Origin: Pyrinomonadaceae bacterium
GTDB lineage: Bacteria; Acidobacteriota; Blastocatellia; Pyrinomonadales; Pyrinomonadaceae
Reading direction: 5' to 3'
Length of the DNA: 32,250 bases
Assembly: GCA_030838445.1 (NCBI GenBank)
Contig: JAUZFQ010000049.1
Span: forward strand, 1-32,250
The notes under the pieces were generated by a model that ran no database searches, had not been told where the DNA came from, and worked only from the letters and a program-made list of their open reading frames with translations. Shown piece by piece: positions 1-7,947 of this stretch (position 1 is the first letter of the stretch; the number at the start of each line of letters is the position of its first letter). The position numbers and the translations under genes are program-made.

Positions 1-69
1 GCACATTTTCGCCACGGCCTTCGGTTATCGTGTGTGAGAATTTCAAGACACGGGTGGATCACTAATTTC

Positions 70-1257
70 ATGAGCACTAATTTCGTCGAACCTTTGGAAC
101 AGTTCGCCACTAACTTGCTCGACAATCTCGCAGACGCGCTCGTCGGCAAGGCTTCGACCTTGCGCGACGGCACGGAGCACGCGGGCGTCGAACTGCCGCG
201 CGACCTCTACGCGCACGCGGACGCGCAGACCGAGTGGTGGTATTACACCGGGCACATGCAGACGGCTTCGGGTCGCCGCTTCGGCTTCGAGTTCGTCTTC
301 TTCAAACGCCGCACCGATCTCGACCGCTTCGGCGTCGTCCCCCTGCGCCTCATCGCGAACCCGCTCTACCTCGCGCACTTCGCCTTGACGGACGAGTCGC
401 GCGCGCGCTTCCGCTACGACCACCGCAAGAGCGCGAACACGCCGTTCGACCCGCGCGCGGAGATGAGCGAGAGCCGTTACTACTTGAAACTCGGCGACTG
501 GACGGTGCGCGAGGCGACCGACGGGCGACACCTTTTGCGCGCCACGCTCGGCGACGATCTCATCTTCGAGGTCGCGCTGCGCCCCTTGAAGCCCGCCGCG
601 CTCAACGGGCACGCGGGCGTCGGCGTCAGTTTCAAAGACGAGGGCGAGGCGTCGCGTTATTTTTCGTTCACGCGGATGGAGGCAGAGGGCGACATCACTT
701 GGGGCGGCGAAACGGAGCGTTGCGCGGGCGGCGCGTGGATGGACAGGGAGTTCGGCACCTGGCGCACGACCGAAAAGCAGAAGGGCTGGGACTGGTTCAG
801 TCTGCAACTCTCGACCGGCGCGGAACTGATGGTCTATCACATCCGCGACGCGCAAGGTAGACCGTCGGAGTTTTCGAGCGGGACGTTCGTTGACGCCGAA
901 GGACGCTCGACGCATCTGTCGCGCGCAGACTTCGTGCTGGTGACGACGGCGCGCTGGAAGAGTCCGCACACGGGCGCGACGTATCCGGGCGGCTGGCGGC
1001 TGCAAGTCCCGCGGTTCGGCATAGACGTGGAGGTGACGCCCGTCATGCAGGATCAGGAACTCGACACGCGCGGCACGACGATGATCGTCTACTGGGAAGG
1101 CGCGTGCCGCGTGCGCGGCCGGCACGACGGGGCGGAGACGGAGGGGCGCGCATACGTCGAACTCGTCGGCTACGACCGCTCGCACGAGCAGCCGTCAATC
1201 ACCTCCTTCCTCTTCGGCGGCGCGCTCGACCGCCGCTGGCGCAGCATCTTCGGATGA
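70..1257 (+). CDS. AttH/CrtC-like lipocalin-fold protein (predicted hydrolase/hydratase)
   Basis: A 395-aa protein that looks like the AttH / carotenoid 1,2-hydratase (CrtC) superfamily, which is built from two lipocalin-like barrels. Visible family signatures are EWWYYTGHM followed by GFEFVFFKR in the N-terminal third, LAHFALTD, the central GGAWMDREFGT and GWDWFSLQL, and MIVYWEGACRV plus YVELVGYD near the C-terminus. Members of this family include carotenoid hydratases and many proteins annotated only as predicted secreted hydrolases; nothing here identifies the substrate, and no carotenoid genes lie nearby. No signal peptide is apparent. The ATG at 70 was preferred because a GGGTGGA stretch lies about 11 bases upstream; a GTG at 34 would add 12 residues. 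The family call is fairly sure, the reaction is not. Confidence 0.8.
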   Translation: MSTNFVEPLEQFATNLLDNLADALVGKASTLRDGTEHAGVELPRDLYAHADAQTEWWYYTGHMQTASGRRFGFEFVFFKRRTDLDRFGVVPLRLIANPLYLAHFALTDESRARFRYDHRKSANTPFDPRAEMSESRYYLKLGDWTVREATDGRHLLRATLGDDLIFEVALRPLKPAALNGHAGVGVSFKDEGEASRYFSFTRMEAEGDITWGGETERCAGGAWMDREFGTWRTTEKQKGWDWFSLQLSTGAELMVYHIRDAQGRPSEFSSGTFVDAEGRSTHLSRADFVLVTTARWKSPHTGATYPGGWRLQVPRFGIDVEVTPVMQDQELDTRGTTMIVYWEGACRVRGRHDGAETEGRAYVELVGYDRSHEQPSITSFLFGGALDRRWRSIFG

Positions 1258-1312
1258 AGGCGGCGTGCCGGAAATCGTGCACGCGTGTTCTATATGGCAA
1301 CAGGCGCGTCTG

Positions 1313-1345
1313 CACGCGCGCCTCGCGCATAACAAGGCGCGCGTG
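1313..1345 (+). terminator. possible stem-loop downstream of the AttH-like gene
   Basis: An 11-bp perfect inverted repeat (arms 1313-1323 and 1335-1345) surrounds an 11-base loop, 55 bases after the stop codon. The tract after it is only weakly T-rich, so it may be a terminator or just GC-rich chance pairing. The rest of 1258-1512 shows no gene; the only clear signal is the ribosome-binding site of the next gene near 1495-1505. Confidence 0.35.
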
Positions 1346-1512
1346 TGCCTTCAACACTTTAGGTCGGCCGCGGCGTGAATTCGCGCGGCGGCACGGAGGT
1401 TGCCGTTCATTGTGGCGTAGTCTTAATTCAAACTCTCTCCGGCGGTGCGCGGCAGCCGTGGAACACAAATGCCGTATTTCACCATATTGAATTTCAAGGA
1501 AAGGGTTGAACA

Positions 1513-1929
1513 ATGAAAAAGTTTTTACTCCTGAGCGTCATGGCCTTGCTTTTGGGCGGCGTGACTGAGGCGTCCGCGCAGCGTCGCGGCAACGACCGCC
1601 AACGCGTCCGTCAGGGAATCCGCTCCGGCCAGATCACGCGCGAAGAGGCGCAGGCCATCCGCGAACGCCAGCGGCAGATTCGCGCCGAGCGTCGCACCTA
1701 CCGTTCGGACGGCGTGATTACGCGCGACGAGCGTCGTGAGATTCGCAGCGACCGTCGTGACCAGAACCGCTACATCCGCAGCCAACGCCGCGACGACGAC
1801 CGCCGCCCCCGTTGGAACGATGACGACAACAACCGCCAACGCGGCAACGGTTACTACCGACGTGGCCGTGGTTCGCGCTCGCACCCGGTTTTCGGCGTCA
1901 ACGGCAAACGCAACCGCGGCCGTAACTAA
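1513..1929 (+). CDS. small secreted arginine-rich protein
   Basis: A 138-aa protein with a clear signal peptide (MKKFLLLSVMALLLGG, cleavage likely after ASA near residue 22) and a mature part that is extremely rich in Arg, Asp, Gln and Asn. Two related segments can be seen, one with SGQITREEAQAI and one with DGVITRDERREI. The second has the D-x-x-I-T-x-x-E spacing of a degenerate EF-hand-like turn, each followed by a charged helix full of R and Q. The last 45 residues are a low-complexity RGxGYYRRGRGSRS tail. Similar Arg-rich exported proteins are common hypothetical proteins in Acidobacteriota and Bacteroidota; their function is unknown to me. The start is well supported by AAGGAAAGG 10-18 bases upstream. 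The gene stands alone and ends in a strong stem-loop. Confidence 0.8.
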   Translation: MKKFLLLSVMALLLGGVTEASAQRRGNDRQRVRQGIRSGQITREEAQAIRERQRQIRAERRTYRSDGVITRDERREIRSDRRDQNRYIRSQRRDDDRRPRWNDDDNNRQRGNGYYRRGRGSRSHPVFGVNGKRNRGRN

Positions 1930-1965
1930 CGCTTCGACCGTCAACTAAAACTTCCCGACGCGAAT

Positions 1966-1993
1966 GCCCGCGCACGTTCAAACGTGCGCGGGC
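1966..1993. terminator. strong stem-loop terminator between converging genes
   Basis: A 13-bp perfect GC-rich inverted repeat (1966-1978 and 1981-1993) is followed by TTCGTTT. It lies between the Arg-rich protein gene (plus) and the esterase gene (minus), so it may serve both. Just after it, a 14-base word is repeated directly at 1991-2004 and 2008-2021. Confidence 0.75.
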
Positions 1994-2036
1994 TTCGTTT
2001 ATGTGCAGGCTTCGTTTATGTACCGGCGGGCAAAAT

Positions 2037-3161
2037 TTATTTACTGTCGAGCAGTAGCCAGAAGTAAGGCAGCACTTCCGTGTAGAGCCTGCCGGTGCGC
2101 CCCCACATGCGGTTGCGGTGGTCGCCGTTATACTCTTCGAACGTGTGCTCGACGCCGAGTTCGGTGAGCTTGCGCGCGAAGGCGCGCGTCGTCGGCGGGA
2201 TGTGCGTGAACTCGTCCTCCCAACCCGTGTCGAAGCGCAGGCCGCGCAGTTTCGAGAGGTTCGCTTTGTGCGCGGCGGCCATGTAGAGCGGCATGTTCTC
2301 AGTCCACTGGCTGTAGGCCGGTTCGTTCGGCTGTAGTTTCCCGTCAACGTATTTGTAAGGCAGTTCGGCGTAGAGCGGGGCGCGCTGCGGGTTGGGCGAG
2401 AAGGCTTGCGCGACGCAGAGCGCGCCTATCGAATAGATGCCGCCGCGAAACACTTCTTCGAGCGTCCCCATCTTGAACGCGGCCACGAACGCGGGGTTGT
2501 CGAGCGACACGTCCTGACCCCAACCGAGCACCGCCGGGTTCATCGCGTAGACGACGCTGAACACTTCCGGGTGCTTCATCCCCACTTTGATCGCGCCGTG
2601 CCCGCCCATCGAATGACCGGCCAGCCCGCGACTTTCAGCGCGCGCCAGCGTGCGATACTTCTTGTCTATGTAGTTCACCAGATCGCGCGCGGTGAAATCT
2701 TCCCAGTTGCCCGTCGCGGCGGAGTTCGTGTAGAAGCTGCCCATCATTTTCGTCCGCTGGTCGGGCATGACGACGATCATCTCGCCGAAGCGACCCTCGG
2801 CCACGCCGTTGTTCATCAGCCCGCGAATCGTTCCCCACGCGTCGGTCTGCCCCTTCCACGCCGACGTGAACTCGCCGTCCGTATCGCCGATCCCGTGCAA
2901 GAGATAGACGACCGGGTAACGCTTGCTCGTCGCCGTGTCGTAACCCGGCGGCAGGTAAACTGAGACTTGGCGATCCGTCTCTTCGCCCGTCACGTTACGT
3001 TCGAGCGACGCGCCGTGAACTTTCTCTCGGACGAGCCTGCCCTCCTGCGACAGCGCGTGCATCGGCGCGGCGAAGAAGCAGAAGGCGAGTAGTAAGAACG
3101 GCAACGCGCTCGCGCGTGTGAAGCGACTCGTAGTGATGTTTCGCAACTTTGTCTGGTTCAT
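2037..3161 (-). CDS. secreted esterase, alpha/beta-hydrolase (esterase D / PF00756-type)
   Basis: A 374-aa alpha/beta-hydrolase of the putative esterase family that includes esterase D, Fes-type enterobactin esterases and feruloyl esterases. It begins with an export signal (positively charged start, then PFLLLAFCFFAAP, cleavage near residue 37-40). The core carries VSVYLPPGYD, the oxyanion-side YLLHGIGD, and the nucleophile elbow GHSMGG with Ser at about residue 184. A likely acid is in FDTGWEDEF and the likely catalytic His is in NGDHRNRMW near the C-terminus. The substrate cannot be read from the sequence; ester bonds in polysaccharide side chains or siderophores are typical for relatives. 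The ATG at 3161 was chosen because GGAGAG lies about 12 bases upstream; a longer frame from 3185 lacks this support. Confidence 0.87.
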   Translation of the reverse strand: MNQTKLRNITTSRFTRASALPFLLLAFCFFAAPMHALSQEGRLVREKVHGASLERNVTGEETDRQVSVYLPPGYDTATSKRYPVVYLLHGIGDTDGEFTSAWKGQTDAWGTIRGLMNNGVAEGRFGEMIVVMPDQRTKMMGSFYTNSAATGNWEDFTARDLVNYIDKKYRTLARAESRGLAGHSMGGHGAIKVGMKHPEVFSVVYAMNPAVLGWGQDVSLDNPAFVAAFKMGTLEEVFRGGIYSIGALCVAQAFSPNPQRAPLYAELPYKYVDGKLQPNEPAYSQWTENMPLYMAAAHKANLSKLRGLRFDTGWEDEFTHIPPTTRAFARKLTELGVEHTFEEYNGDHRNRMWGRTGRLYTEVLPYFWLLLDSK

Positions 3162-3368
3162 ATTTTCGTGCGCTCTCCGTGGCAAGTGTGTTGACAGAGC
3201 GGGACGCGGCAGCCAGACTCCGGCTCGCCTCTGTAAAGACGCGCGGGCGCGATTTTCCGTTTCAGAAATCCGGCGGACTCGCGCGGGCGGTGCGCGGTCG
3301 TCGCGCGAATCGGCTATTATCGAATTGTTCCCTTAGTAGCTTGAACGTTCACACAGGATAATTCACAG

Positions 3369-4679
3369 ATGACAGCCAGCAGCAGCACCGAACACAAGGA
3401 CACCTCGGCAGAACTTTTCGCACGCGCCGTCGAACTCATCCCCGGCGGCGTCAACTCGCCCGTGCGCGCCTTTCGCGGCGTCGGCGGCACACCACGCTTC
3501 ATCCGCGCGGCGCGCGGCGCGACCATGACCGACGTTGACGGGCGCACCTACATTGATTACGTCGGCTCCTGGGGGCCGATGATTCTCGGCCACGCCGACC
3601 CGGAAGTGATTGCCGCGCTGCACGACGCGCTCGCGCGCGGCACGAGTTACGGCGCGCCTACCGAACTCGAAATCGAGATGGCCGAAGAGATCATTGACGC
3701 CGTGCCCTCCGTCGAGATGGTGCGGATGGTCAACAGTGGCACGGAGGCCACAATGTCGGCCGTCCGGCTCGCGCGCGGCGTCACGGGACGCACGAAGCTC
3801 ATCAAGTTTGAAGGCTGCTATCACGGCCATGGCGATTCGATGCTCGTGCGCGCCGGGTCGGGCGTCGCCACGCTCGGCCTGCCCGACAGTCCCGGCGTCC
3901 CGCCCGCGCTCGCCGCCGAGACGTTGACCGTCCCCTTCAACGACGCGGACGCGCTCGCCGCCGTCTTCGACGAACACGGCGCAAGCGTCGCCGCCGTGAT
4001 CATCGAACCCGTCGTCGGCAACATGGGCTGCGTCGTGCCGCGCGCGGGCTACCTGCAAGCCGTGCGCGACCTCACGCGTCGCCACGGCGCGCTGCTCATC
4101 TTCGACGAGGTGATGACCGGCTTTCGTCTCGCGCGCGGCGGCGCGCAGGAGTTGTACGGCGTCGCGGCCGACATCACGACGCTCGGCAAGATCATCGGCG
4201 GCGGCCTGCCCGTCGGCGCGTACGGCGCGAGCCGCGACATCATGCGTCACGTCGCGCCCGCCGGGGCGGTCTATCAGGCGGGCACGCTCTCCGGCAACCC
4301 GCTCGCCATGACGGCCGGACTCGCCACGCTCCGGCGTCTGCGCGACCCTGCCGTCTACGCCCAACTCGAACGCGCGGGCGCGCGTCTCTGCGCAGGACTC
4401 TCCGAGGCCGCGCGCGAGTTCGGCATACAGACCACGACCAACCGCGTCGGCTCGATGTGGACGTCCTTCTTCACGAGCGATCCCGTCACGGACTGGGCGA
4501 GCGCGGGCAAAAGCGACCGCGACCTCTACGGCAAGTTTTTCCACGCCATGCTCCGCGAAGGCGTCTACCTCGCCCCCTCGCAATTCGAGGCGGGCTTCAT
4601 CGGCCTCGCGCACACCGACGAACTGCTCGACCAAACAATCGCCGCCGCACGCGTCGCCTTCGCAGGACTGACGCGTTGA
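3369..4679 (+). CDS. hemL: glutamate-1-semialdehyde 2,1-aminomutase
   Basis: A full-length 436-aa PLP enzyme that converts glutamate-1-semialdehyde to 5-aminolevulinate, the last step of the C5 route to heme and other tetrapyrroles. Diagnostic stretches are [12 protein letters not shown] at residues 24-35, [10 protein letters not shown] at 61-70, [11 protein letters not shown] at 121-131, YHGHGDS at 151-157, [12 protein letters not shown] at 242-253, and the Schiff-base lysine in [16 protein letters not shown] (Lys274). An AGGA lies 10 bases upstream of the ATG. It is the first gene of a plus-strand run; the ZIP transporter begins only 59 bases after its stop. The 207-bp gap to the divergent esterase gene must hold promoters for both; an isolated TTGACA and a TATTAT are present but not paired at normal spacing. 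Confidence 0.96.
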   Translation: MTASSSTEHKDTSAELFARAVELIPGGVNSPVRAFRGVGGTPRFIRAARGATMTDVDGRTYIDYVGSWGPMILGHADPEVIAALHDALARGTSYGAPTELEIEMAEEIIDAVPSVEMVRMVNSGTEATMSAVRLARGVTGRTKLIKFEGCYHGHGDSMLVRAGSGVATLGLPDSPGVPPALAAETLTVPFNDADALAAVFDEHGASVAAVIIEPVVGNMGCVVPRAGYLQAVRDLTRRHGALLIFDEVMTGFRLARGGAQELYGVAADITTLGKIIGGGLPVGAYGASRDIMRHVAPAGAVYQAGTLSGNPLAMTAGLATLRRLRDPAVYAQLERAGARLCAGLSEAAREFGIQTTTNRVGSMWTSFFTSDPVTDWASAGKSDRDLYGKFFHAMLREGVYLAPSQFEAGFIGLAHTDELLDQTIAAARVAFAGLTR

Positions 4680-4738
4680 GCGCAGCCGTTAATCGCCGCC
4701 ACAGCAGCAGGGGCGGCGACTTCGTTTAAGATACTTTC

Positions 4739-5536
4739 ATGTCTCTCCAACTCGACGGTCTCTCCGCCATCGAACTCGCTCTCTTGGGCAGCGCGGTCAC
4801 GCTGTTCTCGACCAGTCTGGGCGCGCTGCCCACGCTGTTTGCGAAGCGCGTCTCCGAACGCACGCAGGACATGTTGATGGGTTTCAGCGCGGGCGTGATG
4901 CTCGCGGCTACCTGCTTTTCGCTGCTCAACCCCGCGCTTCAAATGGCCTCGGCGCGGCATGGCAATAAAATGTTTTCCGGCGCAGTGGTGGCGGGCTTCG
5001 TGCTCCTCGGCGCGGGCTTCCTACACATGTGCGACAGGTATGTTCCGCACGAGCACTTCATCAAGGGGCGCGAGGGCGGCCCACCGAGCGTCCAACTCAA
5101 GCGCATCTGGCTGTTCGTCTTCGCCATCACTCTACACAACTTCCCCGAAGGGTTGGCGGTCGGCGCGGGCGTCGGCAGTCTCGACCCGGCGGTCGCGACG
5201 CCGATCCTGATCGGCATCGCGTTGCAAGACATTCCCGAAGGCTTCGTCGTCGCGCTCGCCCTGACCGGAGTTCACTACACGCGCGGGCAGGGGATGTTCG
5301 TCGCTTTTCTGACCGGCGTCGTCGAAGCCGTCGCCGCGCTCGTCGGCTTTGCCGCCACGTTACAGACGCAGACCGTGCTGCCGTGGATGCTCGCACTCGC
5401 GGGCGGCGCGATGCTCTACGTCATCAGCAACGAGATGATCCCGGAGAGCCACCGGAAAGAGTTTGCCAGGGAGGCGACGGCGGGACTGATGCTGGGCTTC
5501 GTCCTGATGATGTTCCTAGACACTTCGCTCGGTTGA
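4739..5536 (+). CDS. ZIP family divalent metal transporter
   Basis: A 265-aa integral membrane protein of the ZIP (Zrt/Irt-like) family, importing zinc and possibly iron or manganese. About eight hydrophobic segments are visible. The two metal-binding helices carry the family signatures HNFPEGLAVG (about residue 135) and QDIPEGFVVALAL (about 162), matching transmembrane helices 4 and 5 that form the binuclear metal site. A short His-containing cytoplasmic loop (RYVPHEHFIKGREGG) precedes them. Length is normal for the bacterial ZupT-like group. It follows hemL closely on the same strand and may share its transcript, which would tie metal uptake to heme synthesis, though this is inference. No good Shine-Dalgarno is seen before the ATG. 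Confidence 0.9.
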   Translation: MSLQLDGLSAIELALLGSAVTLFSTSLGALPTLFAKRVSERTQDMLMGFSAGVMLAATCFSLLNPALQMASARHGNKMFSGAVVAGFVLLGAGFLHMCDRYVPHEHFIKGREGGPPSVQLKRIWLFVFAITLHNFPEGLAVGAGVGSLDPAVATPILIGIALQDIPEGFVVALALTGVHYTRGQGMFVAFLTGVVEAVAALVGFAATLQTQTVLPWMLALAGGAMLYVISNEMIPESHRKEFAREATAGLMLGFVLMMFLDTSLG

Positions 5537-5556
5537 ATTCGAGGAGATAACTTTTG

Positions 5557-5784
5557 ATGAGCACGCCTATCAACATGCACGCGGCGCGAACCGCGCTCAA
5601 CCGCGACCCCGAACTCCGTCGCTGGGCTGAACAGTGGTTGAAAGACCGTGAGCGTCTAGCCCAGCCAACAATGACTGACGAGGAGTTCGAGAAGCACTGG
5701 CTCTACGTCCGCCCCGAACGGATGCACGAAGGAGCCATCGAAGCCGTGACCGCCCACGCCCAACGCGACACGGGACAATCGTAA
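5557..5784 (+). CDS. small hypothetical protein
   Basis: A 75-aa protein of no family I recognise. It is soluble, rich in Arg, Glu and Ala, and predicted mostly helical, with the phrases LRRWAEQWLKDRERL and MTDEEFEKHWLYVRPE. A strong GAGGAG lies about 10 bases before the ATG at 5557; a TTG one codon earlier is the alternative. It starts 20 bases after the ZIP transporter stop, so it is likely the last gene of the hemL-ZIP run. It converges on the histidine kinase gene, with a repeat-rich hairpin region between them. Confidence 0.7.
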   Translation: MSTPINMHAARTALNRDPELRRWAEQWLKDRERLAQPTMTDEEFEKHWLYVRPERMHEGAIEAVTAHAQRDTGQS

Positions 5785-5799
5785 GCAACACGGAAAAGA

Positions 5800-5968
5800 A
5801 ACGCGGAAGTCGGAACGATGAAGTAGAAACAGTTCTTTGTCAGTCGTCCGTCGTCAGTTGTTCAATCCAAATCTTTAGTGACTTGCTCGTCAGTCACATG
5901 CAACTGACAACTGACCACGGACAACTGACGGTCTTCACTTCATCCTTCATCGTTCCGACTTCCGCGTT
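5800..5968. repeat. nested inverted-repeat element between converging genes (copy A of a dispersed repeat)
   Basis: The 195-bp gap between the small protein gene and the kinase gene is almost wholly one nested hairpin. Outer arms of 24 bp are perfect (5800-5823 and 5945-5968). Inside them, 5846-5861 pairs with 5907-5922 with one mismatch. The inner arms are made of TCAGTTG / CAACTGA words. The core at about 5855-5917 is homologous to 7874-7937 on the other side of the kinase gene. It probably ends transcription from both sides, but its copy number suggests a repeat family. Confidence 0.75.
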
Positions 5969-5979
5969 TTCATCTGTTT

Positions 5980-7848
5980 CTACGTCTGCGCGAGCGGCAG
6001 TTCGACGTGGAAGCGCGTGCCTTCGCCCGCCGCGCTTTCGACCGCAATCGTGCCGCCGTGCTGCTCCACGATCTTCTTGACGATGGCGAGTCCGAGACCC
6101 GTGCCGCGTTTCTTGGTCGTGTAGAACGGCTCGAAGATGCGCGCGCGGGTTTTCGCGTCCATGCCGCGCCCGCGATCCGCGATGGTGACGCGCGCGCGTG
6201 GCGCACCCGCCGCCCCGCCGCCGTCGCCGTTCCCGCCCGACGCGCGCGCCGCGACGAGGGCGGTCGTGATCGAGACGGGCGAGTTCTCTTCCCCTGCGTC
6301 GAGCGCGTTGGCGAGCAGGTTGACGAAGACCTGCCGCAGTTGGTCTGCGTCGAGTTGACCTGCGAGCGACTCGGACGTGTAATGACGTTCGACGGGCGCG
6401 TGCTTGGCGCGAATCTGTTCGGCGACGAGTTCGAGGCTGGCGTCGAGCAGTTCGTGCAGGTTGGCGCGCTCCAGCGACAACTCTTTACCGCGCGAAAAGT
6501 TCGTCACGTCAACCGTCAGCTTGTTCAAATGATCAATGCCGCGTTCGACGAGATCAATCGTGTCGTGCGCCTCGCCGGGCTGGGTCATGTCGCGCAGCAT
6601 CGCCACGCCGAGGCGGATGCTCCCCAGCGGATTTTTGATCTCGTGCGCGACCTGCGCCGCCGCCTGCCCGACGGCCGCGAGCGAAGCCTTGTGGCGCAGT
6701 TCGGTCTCGGTCGCAACCGTCTTCGTCACGTCCACGAGCGACATGATCTGCCCGTGCCCGCCGTCGAGTTCGAGCGGCGACGCATAGACTTCAAACGTGC
6801 GCTCTTCGCCCTCCGCGTCCGTCAAAGTCCAGCGGCCGTGATACGTCACATGCTCGGCGCGCGCCGCGCCCGCCGCCGCCGCGAACAACTTCGCCGCGTC
6901 CGGCGCGTGTGATGCGTCCCCGACGGGCGCGCCGACCGCAGCGTCGGGGAAGAGACGGAAGAAGGCTGCGTTTGCGCTACGCAGCGCGCCGCGCCCGTCA
7001 ACGGCCGCCACCGCGCTGACCATGCCTTCGAGCATCTGCGAACTGAACAGACGCTCGCGCCGCGACTCTTCGAGGCTGCGGCGCATCTGCCGAAAACGCC
7101 GCTGCACCTCCCAGATCGTCGCGGCCGCGATGAGCGCGCTGAACAGCGCCGCGATCCACGTCAGCAGGCGGATGCGCCGCGCCGACTCGTTCGACAGCAT
7201 CAGACGTTGCCGCTGTAAATCCTCCTGCTCCTTGTTAACCTGTGCGAAGAAAACTTCCATGCCCGCCGCGACCGGGCGATAATTTTTGAAGCCTTCGATG
7301 GTGTACTGCTCGGCGTCATTCGTGCTCTCGACGTACTTCGCCACGTCCGCACGGAACACCTTGCCGCGCTCGTCCTGCGCGAGCGGCAGGTGATCGAACA
7401 GGTAGAGTTGCTTCTCCACGTCGCCGCGCGCGCTCCGCAGTTTGCGGTCGAACGGGTTGACGATACCGCCGCCGAGTTGGCGCGTGCCGCGTTCGCGCGC
7501 CTCCGTGTCGAGTTGGGCGAGCGTGCTGCGCAGGTTGTTCAAGAGTTGCGTGCGGTCGGCCAACTGCTGGTCGCGCCGCTGCACCTCCTCGCTCACAGAC
7601 TCCACCTTGCTCACGCTCGAATAGCCGAGACCCAGCACCAGCAGGACGAGCAGCACGAACGCGACGACGAGCGTCGGCAGCGTCGGCGCAAGCGGCTCGC
7701 GCGCGAACGACGGCAGACTCACCGTGACCGCCGCCGGACGCTCCGCCGCCGCCCGCGCATCCTCCTCCACGGCCGTAGGCAGACGGCTATACACCACGCG
7801 CCCGCTGCCCGCGTCCTGCTCGTCTTTCGGTTGCTGTTCTTCAGACAT
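5980..7848 (-). CDS. membrane-bound sensor histidine kinase with PAS domain
   Basis: A 622-aa two-component sensor kinase. After a 55-residue cytoplasmic N-terminus comes a first transmembrane helix (about 57-78), an extracytoplasmic helical sensor region (80-225), a second helix (about 228-246), then a coiled region and a PAS domain (about 268-375). The dimerisation/phosphoacceptor helix has [15 protein letters not shown] with His402. The ATPase domain shows the N box [11 protein letters not shown] (508-518), G1 ADRGRGMD (557-564), the F box FEPFYTTKK and G2 [12 protein letters not shown] Gly-rich insert (537-549) lies between N and G1. It resembles the NtrB/AtoS type. No response regulator gene is adjacent, so it is an orphan kinase here. 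It lies 96 bp downstream of polA on the same strand, and the spacer holds a repeat copy that would be in its 5' leader. No clear Shine-Dalgarno. Confidence 0.92.
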   Translation of the reverse strand: MSEEQQPKDEQDAGSGRVVYSRLPTAVEEDARAAAERPAAVTVSLPSFAREPLAPTLPTLVVAFVLLVLLVLGLGYSSVSKVESVSEEVQRRDQQLADRTQLLNNLRSTLAQLDTEARERGTRQLGGGIVNPFDRKLRSARGDVEKQLYLFDHLPLAQDERGKVFRADVAKYVESTNDAEQYTIEGFKNYRPVAAGMEVFFAQVNKEQEDLQRQRLMLSNESARRIRLLTWIAALFSALIAAATIWEVQRRFRQMRRSLEESRRERLFSSQMLEGMVSAVAAVDGRGALRSANAAFFRLFPDAAVGAPVGDASHAPDAAKLFAAAAGAARAEHVTYHGRWTLTDAEGEERTFEVYASPLELDGGHGQIMSLVDVTKTVATETELRHKASLAAVGQAAAQVAHEIKNPLGSIRLGVAMLRDMTQPGEAHDTIDLVERGIDHLNKLTVDVTNFSRGKELSLERANLHELLDASLELVAEQIRAKHAPVERHYTSESLAGQLDADQLRQVFVNLLANALDAGEENSPVSITTALVAARASGGNGDGGGAAGAPRARVTIADRGRGMDAKTRARIFEPFYTTKKRGTGLGLAIVKKIVEQHGGTIAVESAAGEGTRFHVELPLAQT

Positions 7849-7854
7849 AAAAGC

Positions 7855-7947
7855 TGTCCGTTGTCCGTCGTCAGTTGTCAGTTGTTCGCCCTAATCGTTA
7901 GCCACTTACTCGTCCGGCACGTGCAACGGACAACTGACTACTGACTA
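7855..7947. repeat. copy B of the dispersed repeat, between polA and the kinase gene
   Basis: This gap contains TCAGTTG units in tandem (7871-7884) and the complementary CAACTGACTACTGAC on the right, which can pair around a core. From about 7874 to 7937 it matches copy A (about 5855-5917) at most positions, including ACTT(A/G)CTCGTC and TGCAAC(G/T)GACAACTGAC. The right end overlaps the polA stop codon. Confidence 0.7.

Noticed and set aside
3190..3318. Possible hemL promoter from TTGACA at 3190 and TATTAT at 3313
   Set aside because: The two boxes are over 100 bases apart and have no partner at normal spacing, so no promoter can be called.
3363..4634. 423-codon minus-strand frame opposite hemL
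   Set aside because: Composition-driven shadow; hemL has all catalytic motifs on the plus strand.
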